From the NCBI GenBank assembly GCA_020859985.1, contig JAJBVD010000083.1, forward strand, positions 1-64,000: 64,000 bases of DNA, read 5' to 3'. A program made the translations under genes and the position numbers. Below the pieces are notes generated by a model. The model had not been told where the DNA came from and searched no databases. It saw only the letters and a list, made by a program, of their open reading frames with translations. Positions 1-10,776 of the stretch are shown here, piece by piece. Position 1 is the stretch's first letter, and every line of letters starts with the position of its first letter. The stretch is from Clostridiales bacterium. GTDB lineage: Bacteria; Bacillota; Clostridia; Lachnospirales; Lachnospiraceae.

Positions 1-2
1 GT

Positions 3-1115
3 ATCCTGAACGCGGAGGATGAGGTAAAGGATACCTTTACTTCCCTGAACCAGAAAGTGAAAAACGCGAACTTCAGTTCCCAGTTCTTATCGGGTCTGAT
101 GCAGCCTCTGATGACCTTTGTCGGGAACCTGGGGTATGTGGCTGTCTGCATCGTGGGTGCGTCGCAGATCATTAACGGCAATATCACGTTCGGCGTGATC
201 ACGGCATTCCTGATCTACACCCGTCTGTTCGAGTCGCCGCTGCGCCAGATCTCACAGGCCATGACACAGCTGCAGTCCTGTGCGGCAGCATCCGAGCGAG
301 TCTTTGAGTTCCTTGCTGAGGAAGAGATGGAAGATGAGTCTGCGAAGACAAAGCGCATCGATCATGTGCGCGGCGAGGTGGAGTTTAAGCATGTGAAATT
401 CGCGTACCCGAGCGCACCGGAAAAAGAGATCATCCACGATTTCAGCGTAAAGATAAAGCCCGGTCAGAAAGCCGCCATCGTCGGCCCGACCGGCGCAGGC
501 AAGACCACTCTGGTCAACCTGCTGATGCGATTCTACGAATTGACCGGAGGCGAGATCCTGATCGACGGCGTCCCGACGACGGATATCCCAAGGGAGAACG
601 TGCACAGCCAGTTCGGCATGGTGCTGCAGGATACCTGGCTGTTTGAGGGTACTGTAAGAGAAAACCTCCTGTATAATACAGAGGGCGTCACGGAAGCGCA
701 GATGATCGAGGCGTGCAAGGCCTGCGGCATCCACAACTTCATCTCGGCACTGCCGCACGGCTATGATTCCGTCTTAAGCGACAATACCGCGATCTCTGCC
801 GGCCAGAAGCAGCTGATGACCATTGCGAGGGCAATGATCCAGAACAGCCCGCTTCTGATCCTTGATGAGGCTACGTCAAGCGTCGATACGAAGACCGAGA
901 TGATCACGCAGCAGGCGATGGATAAGCTGACCGACAAGCGTACCAGCTTCGTGATCGCGCACCGTCTGTCCACGATCAAGAATGCCGACATCATCCTTGT
1001 GATGCGCGACGGCGATATCGTCGAGCAGGGCAACCATGAGGAACTGCTGGCGAAGAACGGGTTCTATGCGGAACTGTATAACAGCCAGTTTGAGAGCGCT
1101 GCCCAACGGTGCTGA
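3..1115 (+). CDS. ABC exporter (permease-ATPase), 3' part
   Basis: This is the C-terminal part of a fused membrane-ATPase ABC exporter of the MsbA/MdlB type. The frame is open to the left edge, so the start and first membrane helices lie outside; a GTG at 57 is internal. The visible part has the last transmembrane segments (about nt 90-250), then a complete nucleotide-binding domain: Walker A GPTGAGKTT (about nt 484-510), Q-loop GMVLQDTWLF (about 616-645), signature ISAGQKQ (about 790-812), Walker B LLILDEA and the H-loop IAHRL (about 952). The signature has ISAGQ where LSGGQ is usual, a common variant in clostridial exporters. The substrate cannot be read. Such proteins usually come as heterodimer pairs, so a partner may lie upstream. 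The stop codon sits inside a palindrome at 1108-1140. Confidence 0.93.
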   Translation: MLNAEDEVKDTFTSLNQKVKNANFSSQFLSGLMQPLMTFVGNLGYVAVCIVGASQIINGNITFGVITAFLIYTRLFESPLRQISQAMTQLQSCAAASERVFEFLAEEEMEDESAKTKRIDHVRGEVEFKHVKFAYPSAPEKEIIHDFSVKIKPGQKAAIVGPTGAGKTTLVNLLMRFYELTGGEILIDGVPTTDIPRENVHSQFGMVLQDTWLFEGTVRENLLYNTEGVTEAQMIEACKACGIHNFISALPHGYDSVLSDNTAISAGQKQLMTIARAMIQNSPLLILDEATSSVDTKTEMITQQAMDKLTDKRTSFVIAHRLSTIKNADIILVMRDGDIVEQGNHEELLAKNGFYAELYNSQFESAAQRC

Positions 1116-1245
1116 GCGCCAGTGGCGCTCGTTTAGCACCGACCGGAGCGGTAGCGGAGACCAGCGTTATAAAAATGGCAGCGCGACTTGCCGCGCCGAG
1201 CAAAGTGAGGGGCATTTCCCGAGGCATCGTAAAAAAATGAGATAA
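1108..1245. repeat. Palindromic intergenic element overlapping the exporter 3' end
   Basis: A long stem is visible: GGTGCT (1108-1113) pairs with AGCACC (1135-1140), and inside it GAGCGCCA (1114-1121) pairs with TGGCGCTC (1123-1130). The exporter stop codon lies in the left arm. The following GC-rich stretch to about 1245 contains further short repeats (GGAGCGGTAGCGGAGACC and GCGCGACTTGCCGCGC) and no convincing gene. There is no U-run, so it looks like a dispersed palindrome rather than a plain terminator. Only one copy is visible in this window. Confidence 0.5.
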
Positions 1246-1319
1246 CAGATAAGGGTGGCACTTAATGGACAACTGAACAGTGTCTGTTAAGCGCCACATC
1301 ATCTATGAGGGTATGTGAA

Positions 1320-1634
1320 GTGAAAATGCTATGGGATATTTTTAAGACCTGGCTTAAATGGCGAAAGGACTGGGACTCTTTGTGCAATCGTTGTGGGAAA
1401 TGCTGTTATTCCCGTTCGGCCTGGGCAAAAGGAAAAGTGGCCATTCACTATGACAGCCCGTGTGAAAATCTGGATGTAGAAACGCATTTATGCAAAGTTT
1501 ATAAAGATCGTTTTCGTAAATGCAATCATTGCGGGAAGGTAAATCTGTTCGTGGCATTGTTTCATCCTACTCTGCCGAATGACTGTGCATACCGACAGAC
1601 ATTCCGGCTGTGGGAGAAAGGGAATAGGGATTGA
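1320..1634 (+). CDS. YkgJ/YcgN-type Cys-cluster protein
   Basis: A protein of about 104 residues with the cysteine pattern of the zinc/iron-chelating YkgJ/YcgN (UPF0153/UPF0260-like) families: CNRCGKCC near the N terminus, CENLD and HLCKVY in the middle, then CNHCGK and a C-terminal LPNDCAYR. The biochemical role of the family is not established; the cysteines suggest a metal site. The start is uncertain. GTG at 1320 is chosen because GAGGG (1307-1311) lies 8 nt upstream; ATG at 1305 has no ribosome site and ATG at 1326 is also possible. The next gene follows after 21 nt on the same strand, but no functional link is evident. Confidence 0.75.
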   Translation: MKMLWDIFKTWLKWRKDWDSLCNRCGKCCYSRSAWAKGKVAIHYDSPCENLDVETHLCKVYKDRFRKCNHCGKVNLFVALFHPTLPNDCAYRQTFRLWEKGNRD

Positions 1635-1655
1635 ATCATCAAACAGGGAAAAACA

Positions 1656-3470
1656 ATGATAATCAGCCAGCAGGAAAAAGATGATTTATATAGTAATCAT
1701 TGCCGCGGTATTAGCATTGTGCTTATCGTGCTTATTTTATTTGCACTGATCTGGAAATATCCGGCTGCAGTGGTGCTGATTGCAGTTTACCTTATTTATG
1801 GCATATGCTGTTTCGGACTTTATGGTTATGTAAAACGAAGATTTGAAGGAAAAGAAAAATCGCTGACGATTTCTGTAAGATGCATTTTTCTTGCTGCAGT
1901 TACGGATTGTTATGGGCTTGCAGCGGGAGAGGACAGTTATCTCTTTTTCGATATCCTTAGCAGTATAGATGGCATTGCGATGCTGGCAGATCTTGTGGCG
2001 AAGGCCCGGGTTATCATTGCCATATGGAAAGAAAAAGCGGGAAAGCATGCTGCGAAAAAGAGAATTCCTGCCTTTTTCCGCAGTCCGGTGCTTTATATCA
2101 CGTTGTACATTCTGCTGGGGGCGCTTTTGCCATTTGTGGTTCAGCCGCAGATCAGCGAGAGTACGGTTGAAAATGTCGAAGAAACCTCTTTTTACAGTGA
2201 TGAGACCTCGGGTGAACGGGCTGCCGTTATTTCAGATAATGGAGAAGCGCTGGAAGAACGCATCCGTCTGATTTCGCAGGCGCAGGAGGAAATCATTCTG
2301 TCCACGTTCGAAATTGACGCGGATACCAGCGGCAGGATGGTAATGTCGGCGCTGATGGAAGCGGCGGGTCGGGGAGTAGATGTATATATTCTGGTAGACG
2401 GGTTCTCTTATATCAAAAGTATGTGGGGAAATCCGTATTTTCTGGCACTTGCGCAGACGGAGCATGTGGAGATCCGGATTTACAATCCGGTTCGTCCGTG
2501 GATGCCGTGGACTTTTATGGGACGGATGCATGACAAATACCTGATCGTGGATGACCTGGGATACATTTTGGGCGGCCGTAATACGTATGATTACTTTCTG
2601 GGGGATCAGGAAGGACATAAGAATTATGACTGGGACATTCTTGTCTACAGTGTCGATGCCGGGGATGACAATTCATTGGAACGGGTGCGCGATTATTTTT
2701 GGTCTGTGTGGGAGCAGCCTGTATGCAGAACACTTGCGGACAATCATTTCTGGGAAAAACTTCCACCGGTCATTTCAGCCAAAGAGGAGCTGTGGGATGA
2801 GTATGAGGAAATGACGGAAGCGCATGGGGACTGGTTTTTAGAAGAGGATTACGAAAGCGTGACCGTGCCGGTCAACCATATAGAATTGGTATCCAACCCG
2901 ACTCATATTTATTCCAAAGAACCGGTAGTGTTCTATACCATCACAGAGCTGATGATGCAGGCGGAGAAAGAAGTAGTTTTCCATACGCCGTACATCATCT
3001 GCAATGACTGGATGTTGGAACGTCTGGAGGAAATCTGCGGGGAAGTGGACAGCGTCACGATGATGACCAATTCGGTTGCGAACGATGGAAACCCATTTGG
3101 CGCTTCGGATTATAATTTGAATAAAGAAGAGATTCTTGAGACAGGCGTAGAAATACTGGAATATGACGGAGGCATTTCCTATCATGGAAAGTGTTTTGTG
3201 ATTGATGACCGGCTATCCGGAATCGGCTCTTTCAACTGGGATATGCGGAGCGCCTATGTTGATACGGAACTGATGCTGGTGGTAGACAGTGAAGAACTGA
3301 ACGCGCAGCTTCGGACAAAAATGCAGGAGTACGAGGAGGATGCGCTGAAGGTGATCGATGTTGATACATCGATTGCACCGGAAGGAAAAACGGCACAGGA
3401 GGTCAGCGATGGGAAAAACCGACTCCTGCAGATTCTGAAATGCTTCAACTGGGGACGTTTTATTATGTGA
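1656..3470 (+). CDS. Cardiolipin synthase-like phospholipase D
   Basis: A 604-residue membrane protein with two HKD phospholipase D motifs: MHDKYLIVDD followed by GGRN (about residues 289-308) and YHGKCFVIDD followed by GSFN (about 508-527). Two motifs with hydrophobic N-terminal segments (about residues 17-60, 75-100 and 145-165) fit the bacterial cardiolipin synthase class, which condenses phosphatidylglycerol at the membrane. It is longer than typical Cls (about 480-510 residues), and the linker between the last helix and the first motif is long and acidic, so a different phospholipid-transfer role is possible. The start ATG at 1656 is preceded by CAGGGAAAAA. The neighbouring gene ends 21 nt upstream. 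Confidence 0.8.
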   Translation: MIISQQEKDDLYSNHCRGISIVLIVLILFALIWKYPAAVVLIAVYLIYGICCFGLYGYVKRRFEGKEKSLTISVRCIFLAAVTDCYGLAAGEDSYLFFDILSSIDGIAMLADLVAKARVIIAIWKEKAGKHAAKKRIPAFFRSPVLYITLYILLGALLPFVVQPQISESTVENVEETSFYSDETSGERAAVISDNGEALEERIRLISQAQEEIILSTFEIDADTSGRMVMSALMEAAGRGVDVYILVDGFSYIKSMWGNPYFLALAQTEHVEIRIYNPVRPWMPWTFMGRMHDKYLIVDDLGYILGGRNTYDYFLGDQEGHKNYDWDILVYSVDAGDDNSLERVRDYFWSVWEQPVCRTLADNHFWEKLPPVISAKEELWDEYEEMTEAHGDWFLEEDYESVTVPVNHIELVSNPTHIYSKEPVVFYTITELMMQAEKEVVFHTPYIICNDWMLERLEEICGEVDSVTMMTNSVANDGNPFGASDYNLNKEEILETGVEILEYDGGISYHGKCFVIDDRLSGIGSFNWDMRSAYVDTELMLVVDSEELNAQLRTKMQEYEEDALKVIDVDTSIAPEGKTAQEVSDGKNRLLQILKCFNWGRFIM

Positions 3471-3512
3471 CCAAAGATGGATTTCGATAATATTTTAAAG
3501 GAACGGTGAGAC

Positions 3513-3725
3513 ATGAGGCTTAATCCAAAGCTGAAGGAAAAAATTATGGAGTCGCTTTCAGCGTTTCTTCCGGTTACCGGAATTGTGCTGGCTTTAAGTA
3601 TCCTTGTTGTGCCGCTTGATTTGGGAACGACCGCGGTTTTCCTGGCCGGTGCGGTGCTGCTGGTGATTGGCATGGGCTTTTCATGTGTTGTATTTTCAAC
3701 ATCATTTTCGGAAACATCGAAGTAA
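3513..3725 (+). pseudogene. DUF1538 membrane protein, N-terminal remnant
   Basis: A 70-codon frame with a good ribosome site (AAAGGAACGGTGAG before ATG 3513). The first 55 residues (LKEKIMESLSAFLPVTGIVL, then a second helix ending in LLVIGMG) resemble the start of DUF1538 integral membrane proteins, which normally continue for several hundred residues. After GMG the match stops: the remaining residues FSCVVFSTSFSETSK look unrelated and a stop follows. It is read as the 5' scrap of a deleted DUF1538 gene; a genuine two-helix miniprotein is the alternative. Confidence 0.6.
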
Positions 3726-3751
3726 AAAATGCTGTTGGCTGAGATACCTAA

Positions 3752-3910
3752 TCGTTTAATCAAGAGATCAAGGATTTCATAGCAGATTGTGCAGGTGAGA
3801 TGCAGTCGTTTTTGGATGAGGTAATGCCGGAGGAAGGAGGGCGCGGAAACAAAGTACAGCAGGAATGTGATACGATTGTAATAGACACGGATGAATACCT
3901 GAGCGCGTAA
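3752..3910 (+). pseudogene. Unidentified open remnant without a clear start
   Basis: The frame between stops at 3749-3751 and 3908-3910 reads as an acidic, protein-like stretch (QEIKDFIADCAGEMQSFLDE at its start, ending DTIVIDTDEYLSA). Its only internal ATG codons are 36 or fewer residues from the end and lack a ribosome site. The composition looks like real protein rather than noise, so it may be the 3' end of a deleted gene joined to the DUF1538 fragment. No family is recognised. Confidence 0.3.
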
Positions 3911-3981
3911 AATCAGGATCGGCAGTGAAAAAACACAAAGTCAATTGTGCAAACGGCAAATTTAAGTGATAGTCGCTGAAT

Positions 3982-3995
3982 CGAACAAATATTCG
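3982..3995. promoter_or_regulatory. LexA (SOS) box-like site
   Basis: CGAACAAATATTCG matches the Gram-positive LexA/DinR consensus CGAACRNRYGTTYG at all specified positions but one (A for G). It lies about 70 nt upstream of the GTG that would start the partial uvrB copy. A possible extended -10, TATACT, is at 4006-4011 so the box would overlap the -35 region. uvrB is a classical LexA target in Bacillota; no comparable box is seen in front of the intact uvrB at 5872. Confidence 0.6.
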
Positions 3996-4052
3996 AAAAA
4001 GCGGCTATACTTTTTTGAAAGGATGTGGTATACTGCTGAAAGATTTTTAGAG

Positions 4053-4242
4053 GAGGTGGCTTTTGTGCAGTCTGAACAAAAACTCTTCAAGCTTCACAGC
4101 GAATACCAGCCCACCGGCGACCAGCCGCAGAAGCCGACTCTGGTCATTGCGCACAATAAGACGCTCGCGGCCCAGCTCTATTCGGAGTTTAAGGAGTTTT
4201 TCCCTGAAAACGCAGTTGAGTATTTTGTGAGCTACTACGATA
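4053..4242 (+). pseudogene. Partial, internally deleted copy of the uvrB 5' end
   Basis: From the ribosome site (AGGAGGTGG, 4051-4059) and GTG at 4065, the sequence repeats the start of uvrB almost exactly: [20 protein letters not shown], then directly [20 protein letters not shown] and on to FVSYYD. Compared with the intact gene at 5872, about 37 residues containing Walker A (GVTGSGKT) are missing, and homology ends at about 4240 at the YYDYYQ hairpin. The frame runs on to 4409 with unrelated residues. In another frame, the codons just after the break read [11 protein letters not shown] before a TAA at 4282, reminiscent of a short-chain dehydrogenase C terminus, but that is a weak impression. 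It cannot encode a working helicase. Confidence 0.85.
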
Positions 4243-4348
4243 GTAGATTCCGAGACACTATATATAGACGGGGGTTGGTTGTAATGTACCAGATGTTGAC
4301 ACTGAATGAACCATTTGAGGGCGTTTGGACGGCGTGGATTTTGCATGA

Positions 4349-4371
4349 TGGTGACCAAAATTCGTCGAGAG
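4349..4371 (+). repeat. 23-bp direct repeat, left copy
   Basis: TGGTGACCAAAATTCGTCGA plus GAG here recurs with 21 of 23 matches at 5761-5783. The pair brackets the DUF3791/DUF3990 and nucleotidyltransferase module. It may mark the ends of an inserted segment or be a relic of recombination. Confidence 0.55.
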
Positions 4372-4512
4372 AAAGTAGTAAAAGAAACGCTGTAGGTATT
4401 CGGCTTTAGTGTGAGTGCTGAGGCCGGATTTTATTTTAGGAAAAAGAGTGTAAGTATGACAGGAATCTGTTATAATACTTAAGTAGAAGAAGTCTCGGAA
4501 GGAGGAGGCCAC

Positions 4513-4737
4513 ATGTCTGAGGAAAGAATAAATATTACACATATGCAGTGTCACGTGTTTCGTATGGCGCAGATAAAATGGGGTGTTTCGCCAAAAGAAT
4601 GTGCGGAAATCTTTAGAAAATATGATATTTTAGGGTTTATCAATGAGTGTTATGATTCACTTCATTTAAACAGCTATAATTGTGCTTTGGATGATGTAGA
4701 AACTTTGCTGTATAATCAGGGGGTGACGGTAGTATGA
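4513..4737 (+). CDS. DUF3791 protein (putative antitoxin-like partner)
   Basis: A 74-residue protein of the DUF3791 type: helical, with a central WGVSPKECAEIFRKYDILGF stretch and a C-terminal DDVETLLYNQGV. DUF3791 genes are habitually found directly upstream of DUF3990 genes, as here, where the stop overlaps the next ATG (4734) by 4 nt. The pair is widely suspected to be a toxin-antitoxin module, with this member as the small partner; that role is inferred from context. ATG 4513 has a strong ribosome site, GGAGGAGG. A TATAAT at 4471-4476 could be its -10, though no good -35 is seen. Confidence 0.75.
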   Translation: MSEERINITHMQCHVFRMAQIKWGVSPKECAEIFRKYDILGFINECYDSLHLNSYNCALDDVETLLYNQGVTVV

Positions 4738-5036
4738 TACAACTGCAAGATGGAGATCTGTTATACCATACAAGCTATCTGGAAATCCGTAATATTGATT
4801 TGAGCAAGGGGAAACGCGGGCTTGATTTTGGAAAAGGATTCTACGTGACGTCATCCTATGAACAGGCCTTTAGTTACATACCGCAGGCGGTCAGAAAAGC
4901 AAGACGTTTAAAAAGAGTGCCAGAGACCTTTTCTAATGCAGAAGGCGTTATCAATGTTTACAGGGTTCATCTCGATGCAAACGTTTTGTTTTCGGACAGA
5001 GGATGCTGTAAATTGTCTGGAATTCATAAGGAGTGA
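4734..5036 (+). CDS. DUF3990 protein, probably C-terminally truncated
   Basis: A 100-residue protein whose N-terminal part carries DUF3990 hallmarks: YHTSYLEIRNIDLSKGKRGL, then DFGKGFYVTSSYEQAFSY. DUF3990 belongs to the ADP-ribosyltransferase-like fold, where the His/Tyr and FGKGFY segments form the NAD site, so it could be the toxin of the pair with the DUF3791 protein. Relatives are usually around 150 residues or more and carry a further conserved C-terminal half; here the sequence ends soon after VYRVHLDANVLF with a short unrelated tail. An internal deletion has probably removed the catalytic C terminus, so activity is doubtful. Confidence 0.7.
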   Translation: MIQLQDGDLLYHTSYLEIRNIDLSKGKRGLDFGKGFYVTSSYEQAFSYIPQAVRKARRLKRVPETFSNAEGVINVYRVHLDANVLFSDRGCCKLSGIHKE

Positions 5037-5041
5037 ACGCT

Positions 5042-5290
5042 ATGGAAATGGTAAGTGATAGTGCTGTGTCAGACAGACAAAAAGAACATTGTGCGGTAAA
5101 CACAATGCGCAGAATGCTTGAAAAATATTCGAACGAAAATCATATTGATTTTGAGGAAGCTTTTCTGGAATTTGCCTCTTCGCGGACGTATGAAGCGATA
5201 TTTGATTTTGAAACAGGTATCTGGAAAGAAGGTCCGGATTATTTTATGGATCTCTACGAAGAAGAGTTGACTGAACAGTCGGAAGCGTAA
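5042..5290 (+). CDS. Hypothetical protein linked to the DUF3791/DUF3990 pair
   Basis: An 82-residue, acidic, largely helical protein with no recognised family. The start ATG 5042 is chosen over the upstream GTG 5033 because AAGGAG (5028-5033) lies 8 nt before it. It begins 5 nt after the DUF3990 stop, so it is co-transcribed. The C-terminal part (FASSRTYEAIFDFETGIWKE followed by GPDYFMDLYEEE) looks like a conserved small domain seen beside DUF3791/DUF3990 genes in gut clostridia. It could be a third member of the module; its function is unknown. Confidence 0.6.
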   Translation: MEMVSDSAVSDRQKEHCAVNTMRRMLEKYSNENHIDFEEAFLEFASSRTYEAIFDFETGIWKEGPDYFMDLYEEELTEQSEA

Positions 5291-5309
5291 GTACGAGGAG
5301 ATGATGAAT

Positions 5310-5651
5310 ATGTGTACAAAGGCAGAATTATAAACGGTTCTGGGCAAGGTCAGAGAGGAATCGAAGCACATATATGGCAGTAAGCTGGATCGGATTATTT
5401 TGTATGGCTCGTATGCCAGAGGCGATAACACGGAAGAATCCGATATTGACATCATGATTTTGCTGGACTGTGACAGAGATGAGGTAGAAAATTTAAGAGA
5501 TAGGACATATGAAATGGCCAATGATATTTCGCTGGATGAGGATGTTTTTCTTTCGATACTGTTGAGGGACAAAAAGCATTTTCAGGAAAATCAGGATTTC
5601 CTGCCATTCTATCGGAATGTGGTAAGAGATGGGGTGTCCGTATATGGATGA
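5310..5651 (+). pseudogene. MNT-type minimal nucleotidyltransferase with in-frame stop
   Basis: ATG 5310 follows an AGGAG site (5296-5300) by 9 nt and starts MCTKAEL, then hits TAA at 5331-5333. The same frame continues without interruption as TVLGKVREESKHIYGSKLDR and then the nucleotidyltransferase signature LYGSYARGDNTEESDIDIMI (G-S-x9-D-x-D), ending at 5649-5651. So a single nonsense codon (likely from CAA, GAA or AAA) separates start and body. The family includes the MntA antitoxins of HEPN/MNT modules, which AMPylate their HEPN partner. Reinitiation at ATG 5400 would lose the N-terminal helix and the strand before GS. Confidence 0.75.
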
Positions 5652-5757
5652 ACGACAGATATTAGAACTTATGTTCGATTTGCGTATAGACATGCGTGAT
5701 AAAATCTGTTATACTGTCTGCATGGTTTTACTACTTCCGCACAGTCTGAAAAATTAA
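5644..5757 (+). pseudogene. Vestige of a nucleotidyltransferase partner gene
   Basis: A 37-codon frame starts at ATG 5644, overlapping the nucleotidyltransferase end by 8 nt, the usual geometry of MNT-HEPN operons. Only the first residues (MDERQILELMFDLRIDMRDK) look protein-like; the rest (CYTVCMVLLLPHSLKN) ends quickly. It is probably the 5' stub of a deleted HEPN-type gene, inferred from position alone. Confidence 0.35.
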
Positions 5758-5760
5758 AAG

Positions 5761-5783
5761 TGGTGACCCAAATTCGTCAAGAG
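5761..5783 (+). repeat. 23-bp direct repeat, right copy
   Basis: Matches 4349-4371 at 21 of 23 positions. This copy is also half of an inverted pair: AAATTCGTC (5770-5778) with GACGAATTT (5814-5822), close to the intact uvrB start. Confidence 0.5.
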
Positions 5784-5871
5784 CGGATTTTTCCAAAAAC
5801 TGAGAATGTGGCTCGACGAATTTCTGCGTAATAGACGAACTTTTTAATTATGGAATTTTGAGGTGATTTTT

Positions 5872-7872
5872 GTGCAGTCTGAACAAAAACCTTTTGTTTT
5901 ACACAGTGAATACCAGCCCACCGGCGACCAGCCACAGGCGATCAAAGAGCTGGTCGAAGGCTTCAAAGAAGGCAATCAATTCGAGACTTTGCTGGGTGTG
6001 ACGGGCTCCGGGAAGACATTCACGATGGCGAATGTGATCGAGCAGCTGCAGAAGCCGACTCTGGTAATAGCGCACAATAAAACCCTTGCTGCCCAGCTCT
6101 ATTCGGAGTTCAAGGAGTTTTTCCCTGAAAACGCGGTTGAGTATTTTGTGAGCTACTATGATTATTATCAGCCTGAGGCGTATGTGCCGTCCTCAGATAC
6201 CTATATCGCGAAGGATTCAGCGATCAATGACGAGATTGACAAGCTGCGGCTGTCGGCGACTGCTTCGCTGGTGGAGCGGCGCGATGTCATCATCGTGGCG
6301 AGCGTTTCCTGTATTTATGGTCTGGGCAGCCCGGCGGATTACAAGGACCTGGTACTGTATCTGCGGCAGGGGCAGGAGCGCGACCGGGATGAGATCCTGC
6401 GGAAGCTGATCGACATTCAGTATGACCGCAACGAAATGGATTTTCACCGCGGCACGTTCCGGGTGCACGGGGATGTGCTGGAGATCTTCCCGGCGAACGC
6501 GGATGACTATGCGTATCGGGTAGAGTTTTTCGGAGATGAGATTGACCGGATTACGGAGATTGACGTGCTGACCGGTGCGGTGAAAAAAGGTTTGGAATTT
6601 ATTGCGGTCTTCCCGGCGTCGCATTATGTCGTGCCGATGGAGAAGATCCTGCGGGCGGCGGATGCGATCGAGGAGGAAATGAAGGAGCGCGTCGAGTATT
6701 TTAAAAGCGAGGACAAGCTGATCGAGGCGCAGCGGATTGCGGAGCGGACAAATTTTGACGTGGAGATGCTGCGGGAGACGGGCTTCTGCTCGGGCGTGGA
6801 GAATTATTCGCGGCATCTGGCCGGACTTCCGGCGGGAGCGACGCCGCATACACTGATGGATTATTTCGGCGATGATTTCCTGATGATCATCGACGAGTCG
6901 CATAAGACGGTGCCGCAGATCCGGGCAATGTATGTGGGTGATCAGTCGCGCAAGACGACTCTGGTGGACTACGGGTTCCGGCTGCCTTCGGCGAAGGACA
7001 ACCGTCCCTTGAATTTTGGGGAATTTGAAGATAAAATAGACCAGCTTTTGTTTGTTTCGGCGACGCCGGGCGAGTACGAGGAGGAGCACGAGCTGATGCG
7101 TGCGGAGCAGATCATCCGGCCGACCGGTCTTCTGGATCCGCGAGTGGAAGTGCGCCCGGTCGAGGGACAGATTGACGATCTGATCAGTGAGATCAATAAG
7201 GAGACGGCAGAGGGCAACAAGGTATTGGTGACGACATTGACGAAGCGGATGGCGGAGGATCTGACCGATTATATGAAAGAAGTCGGTATCCGTGTGCGCT
7301 ATTTGCACTCGGATATTGATACGCTGGAGCGGACGGAGATCATCCGTGATATGCGGCTGGATGTGTTTGATGTGCTGGTCGGGATCAACCTTCTGCGTGA
7401 AGGACTGGATATTCCGGAGATTTCTCTGGTGGCGATCCTCGACGCGGACAAGGAAGGCTTTTTGCGTTCATCGGTGTCGCTGATCCAGACGATCGGCCGC
7501 GCGGCGAGAAATGCGCAGGGGCATGTCATTATGTATGCGGATGTGATCACGGATTCGATGCGGGTGGCGATGGATGAGACGCAGCGCAGGCGTGAGCTGC
7601 AGCAGAAATACAACGAGGAGCATGGCATCACGCCGCAGACGATCAAAAAGGCAGTCCGCGATCTGATCAGCATTTCCAAAGAGCTGGCGAAGCAGGAAGT
7701 ACAGATGGAGAAGGATCCGGAGTCGATGAACCGCGAGGAACTGGAAAAGCTGATCGGCGAGGTGCAGAAGAAGATGAAAAAGGCTGCTTCGGAACTGGAT
7801 TTCGAGACGGCGGCCGAGCTGCGTGATAAGATGATCCTGCTGAAGAAGCATCTGCAGGAGATTGAGGAATAG
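5872..7872 (+). CDS. uvrB: UvrABC system protein B
   Basis: The 666-residue DNA damage-recognition helicase of nucleotide excision repair; it receives damaged DNA from UvrA, verifies the lesion and recruits UvrC. Seen: Walker A GVTGSGKT (about residues 42-49), the DNA-inserting hairpin [12 protein letters not shown] (about 95-106), DEAD-like IIDESH (about 339-344), helicase motif [11 protein letters not shown], and a C-terminal UVR domain ([12 protein letters not shown]). GTG 5872 is chosen because GAGGTGA (5860-5866) lies just upstream; GTG 5863 overlaps that site. uvrA follows after a 15-nt gap, forming an operon. A defective 5' copy lies 1.8 kb upstream and carries the LexA-like box that this copy lacks, so SOS control may have been altered. 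Confidence 0.97.
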   Translation: MQSEQKPFVLHSEYQPTGDQPQAIKELVEGFKEGNQFETLLGVTGSGKTFTMANVIEQLQKPTLVIAHNKTLAAQLYSEFKEFFPENAVEYFVSYYDYYQPEAYVPSSDTYIAKDSAINDEIDKLRLSATASLVERRDVIIVASVSCIYGLGSPADYKDLVLYLRQGQERDRDEILRKLIDIQYDRNEMDFHRGTFRVHGDVLEIFPANADDYAYRVEFFGDEIDRITEIDVLTGAVKKGLEFIAVFPASHYVVPMEKILRAADAIEEEMKERVEYFKSEDKLIEAQRIAERTNFDVEMLRETGFCSGVENYSRHLAGLPAGATPHTLMDYFGDDFLMIIDESHKTVPQIRAMYVGDQSRKTTLVDYGFRLPSAKDNRPLNFGEFEDKIDQLLFVSATPGEYEEEHELMRAEQIIRPTGLLDPRVEVRPVEGQIDDLISEINKETAEGNKVLVTTLTKRMAEDLTDYMKEVGIRVRYLHSDIDTLERTEIIRDMRLDVFDVLVGINLLREGLDIPEISLVAILDADKEGFLRSSVSLIQTIGRAARNAQGHVIMYADVITDSMRVAMDETQRRRELQQKYNEEHGITPQTIKKAVRDLISISKELAKQEVQMEKDPESMNREELEKLIGEVQKKMKKAASELDFETAAELRDKMILLKKHLQEIEE

Positions 7873-7887
7873 GAGAGACATTTGATA

Positions 7888-10743
<2,856 letters not shown>

Positions 10744-10776
10744 ATGTATAATGTAGCAGTTATATTCGATGTAGAT

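Noticed and set aside
1036-1245. 69-codon frame at the exporter end
   Set aside because: Out-of-frame reading through the palindromic repeat; no start signal.
6217-7308. 363-codon frame antisense to uvrB
   Set aside because: Shadow of a GC-biased coding strand: rich in His, Arg and Leu, no ribosome site, no domain; uvrB is certain on the other strand.
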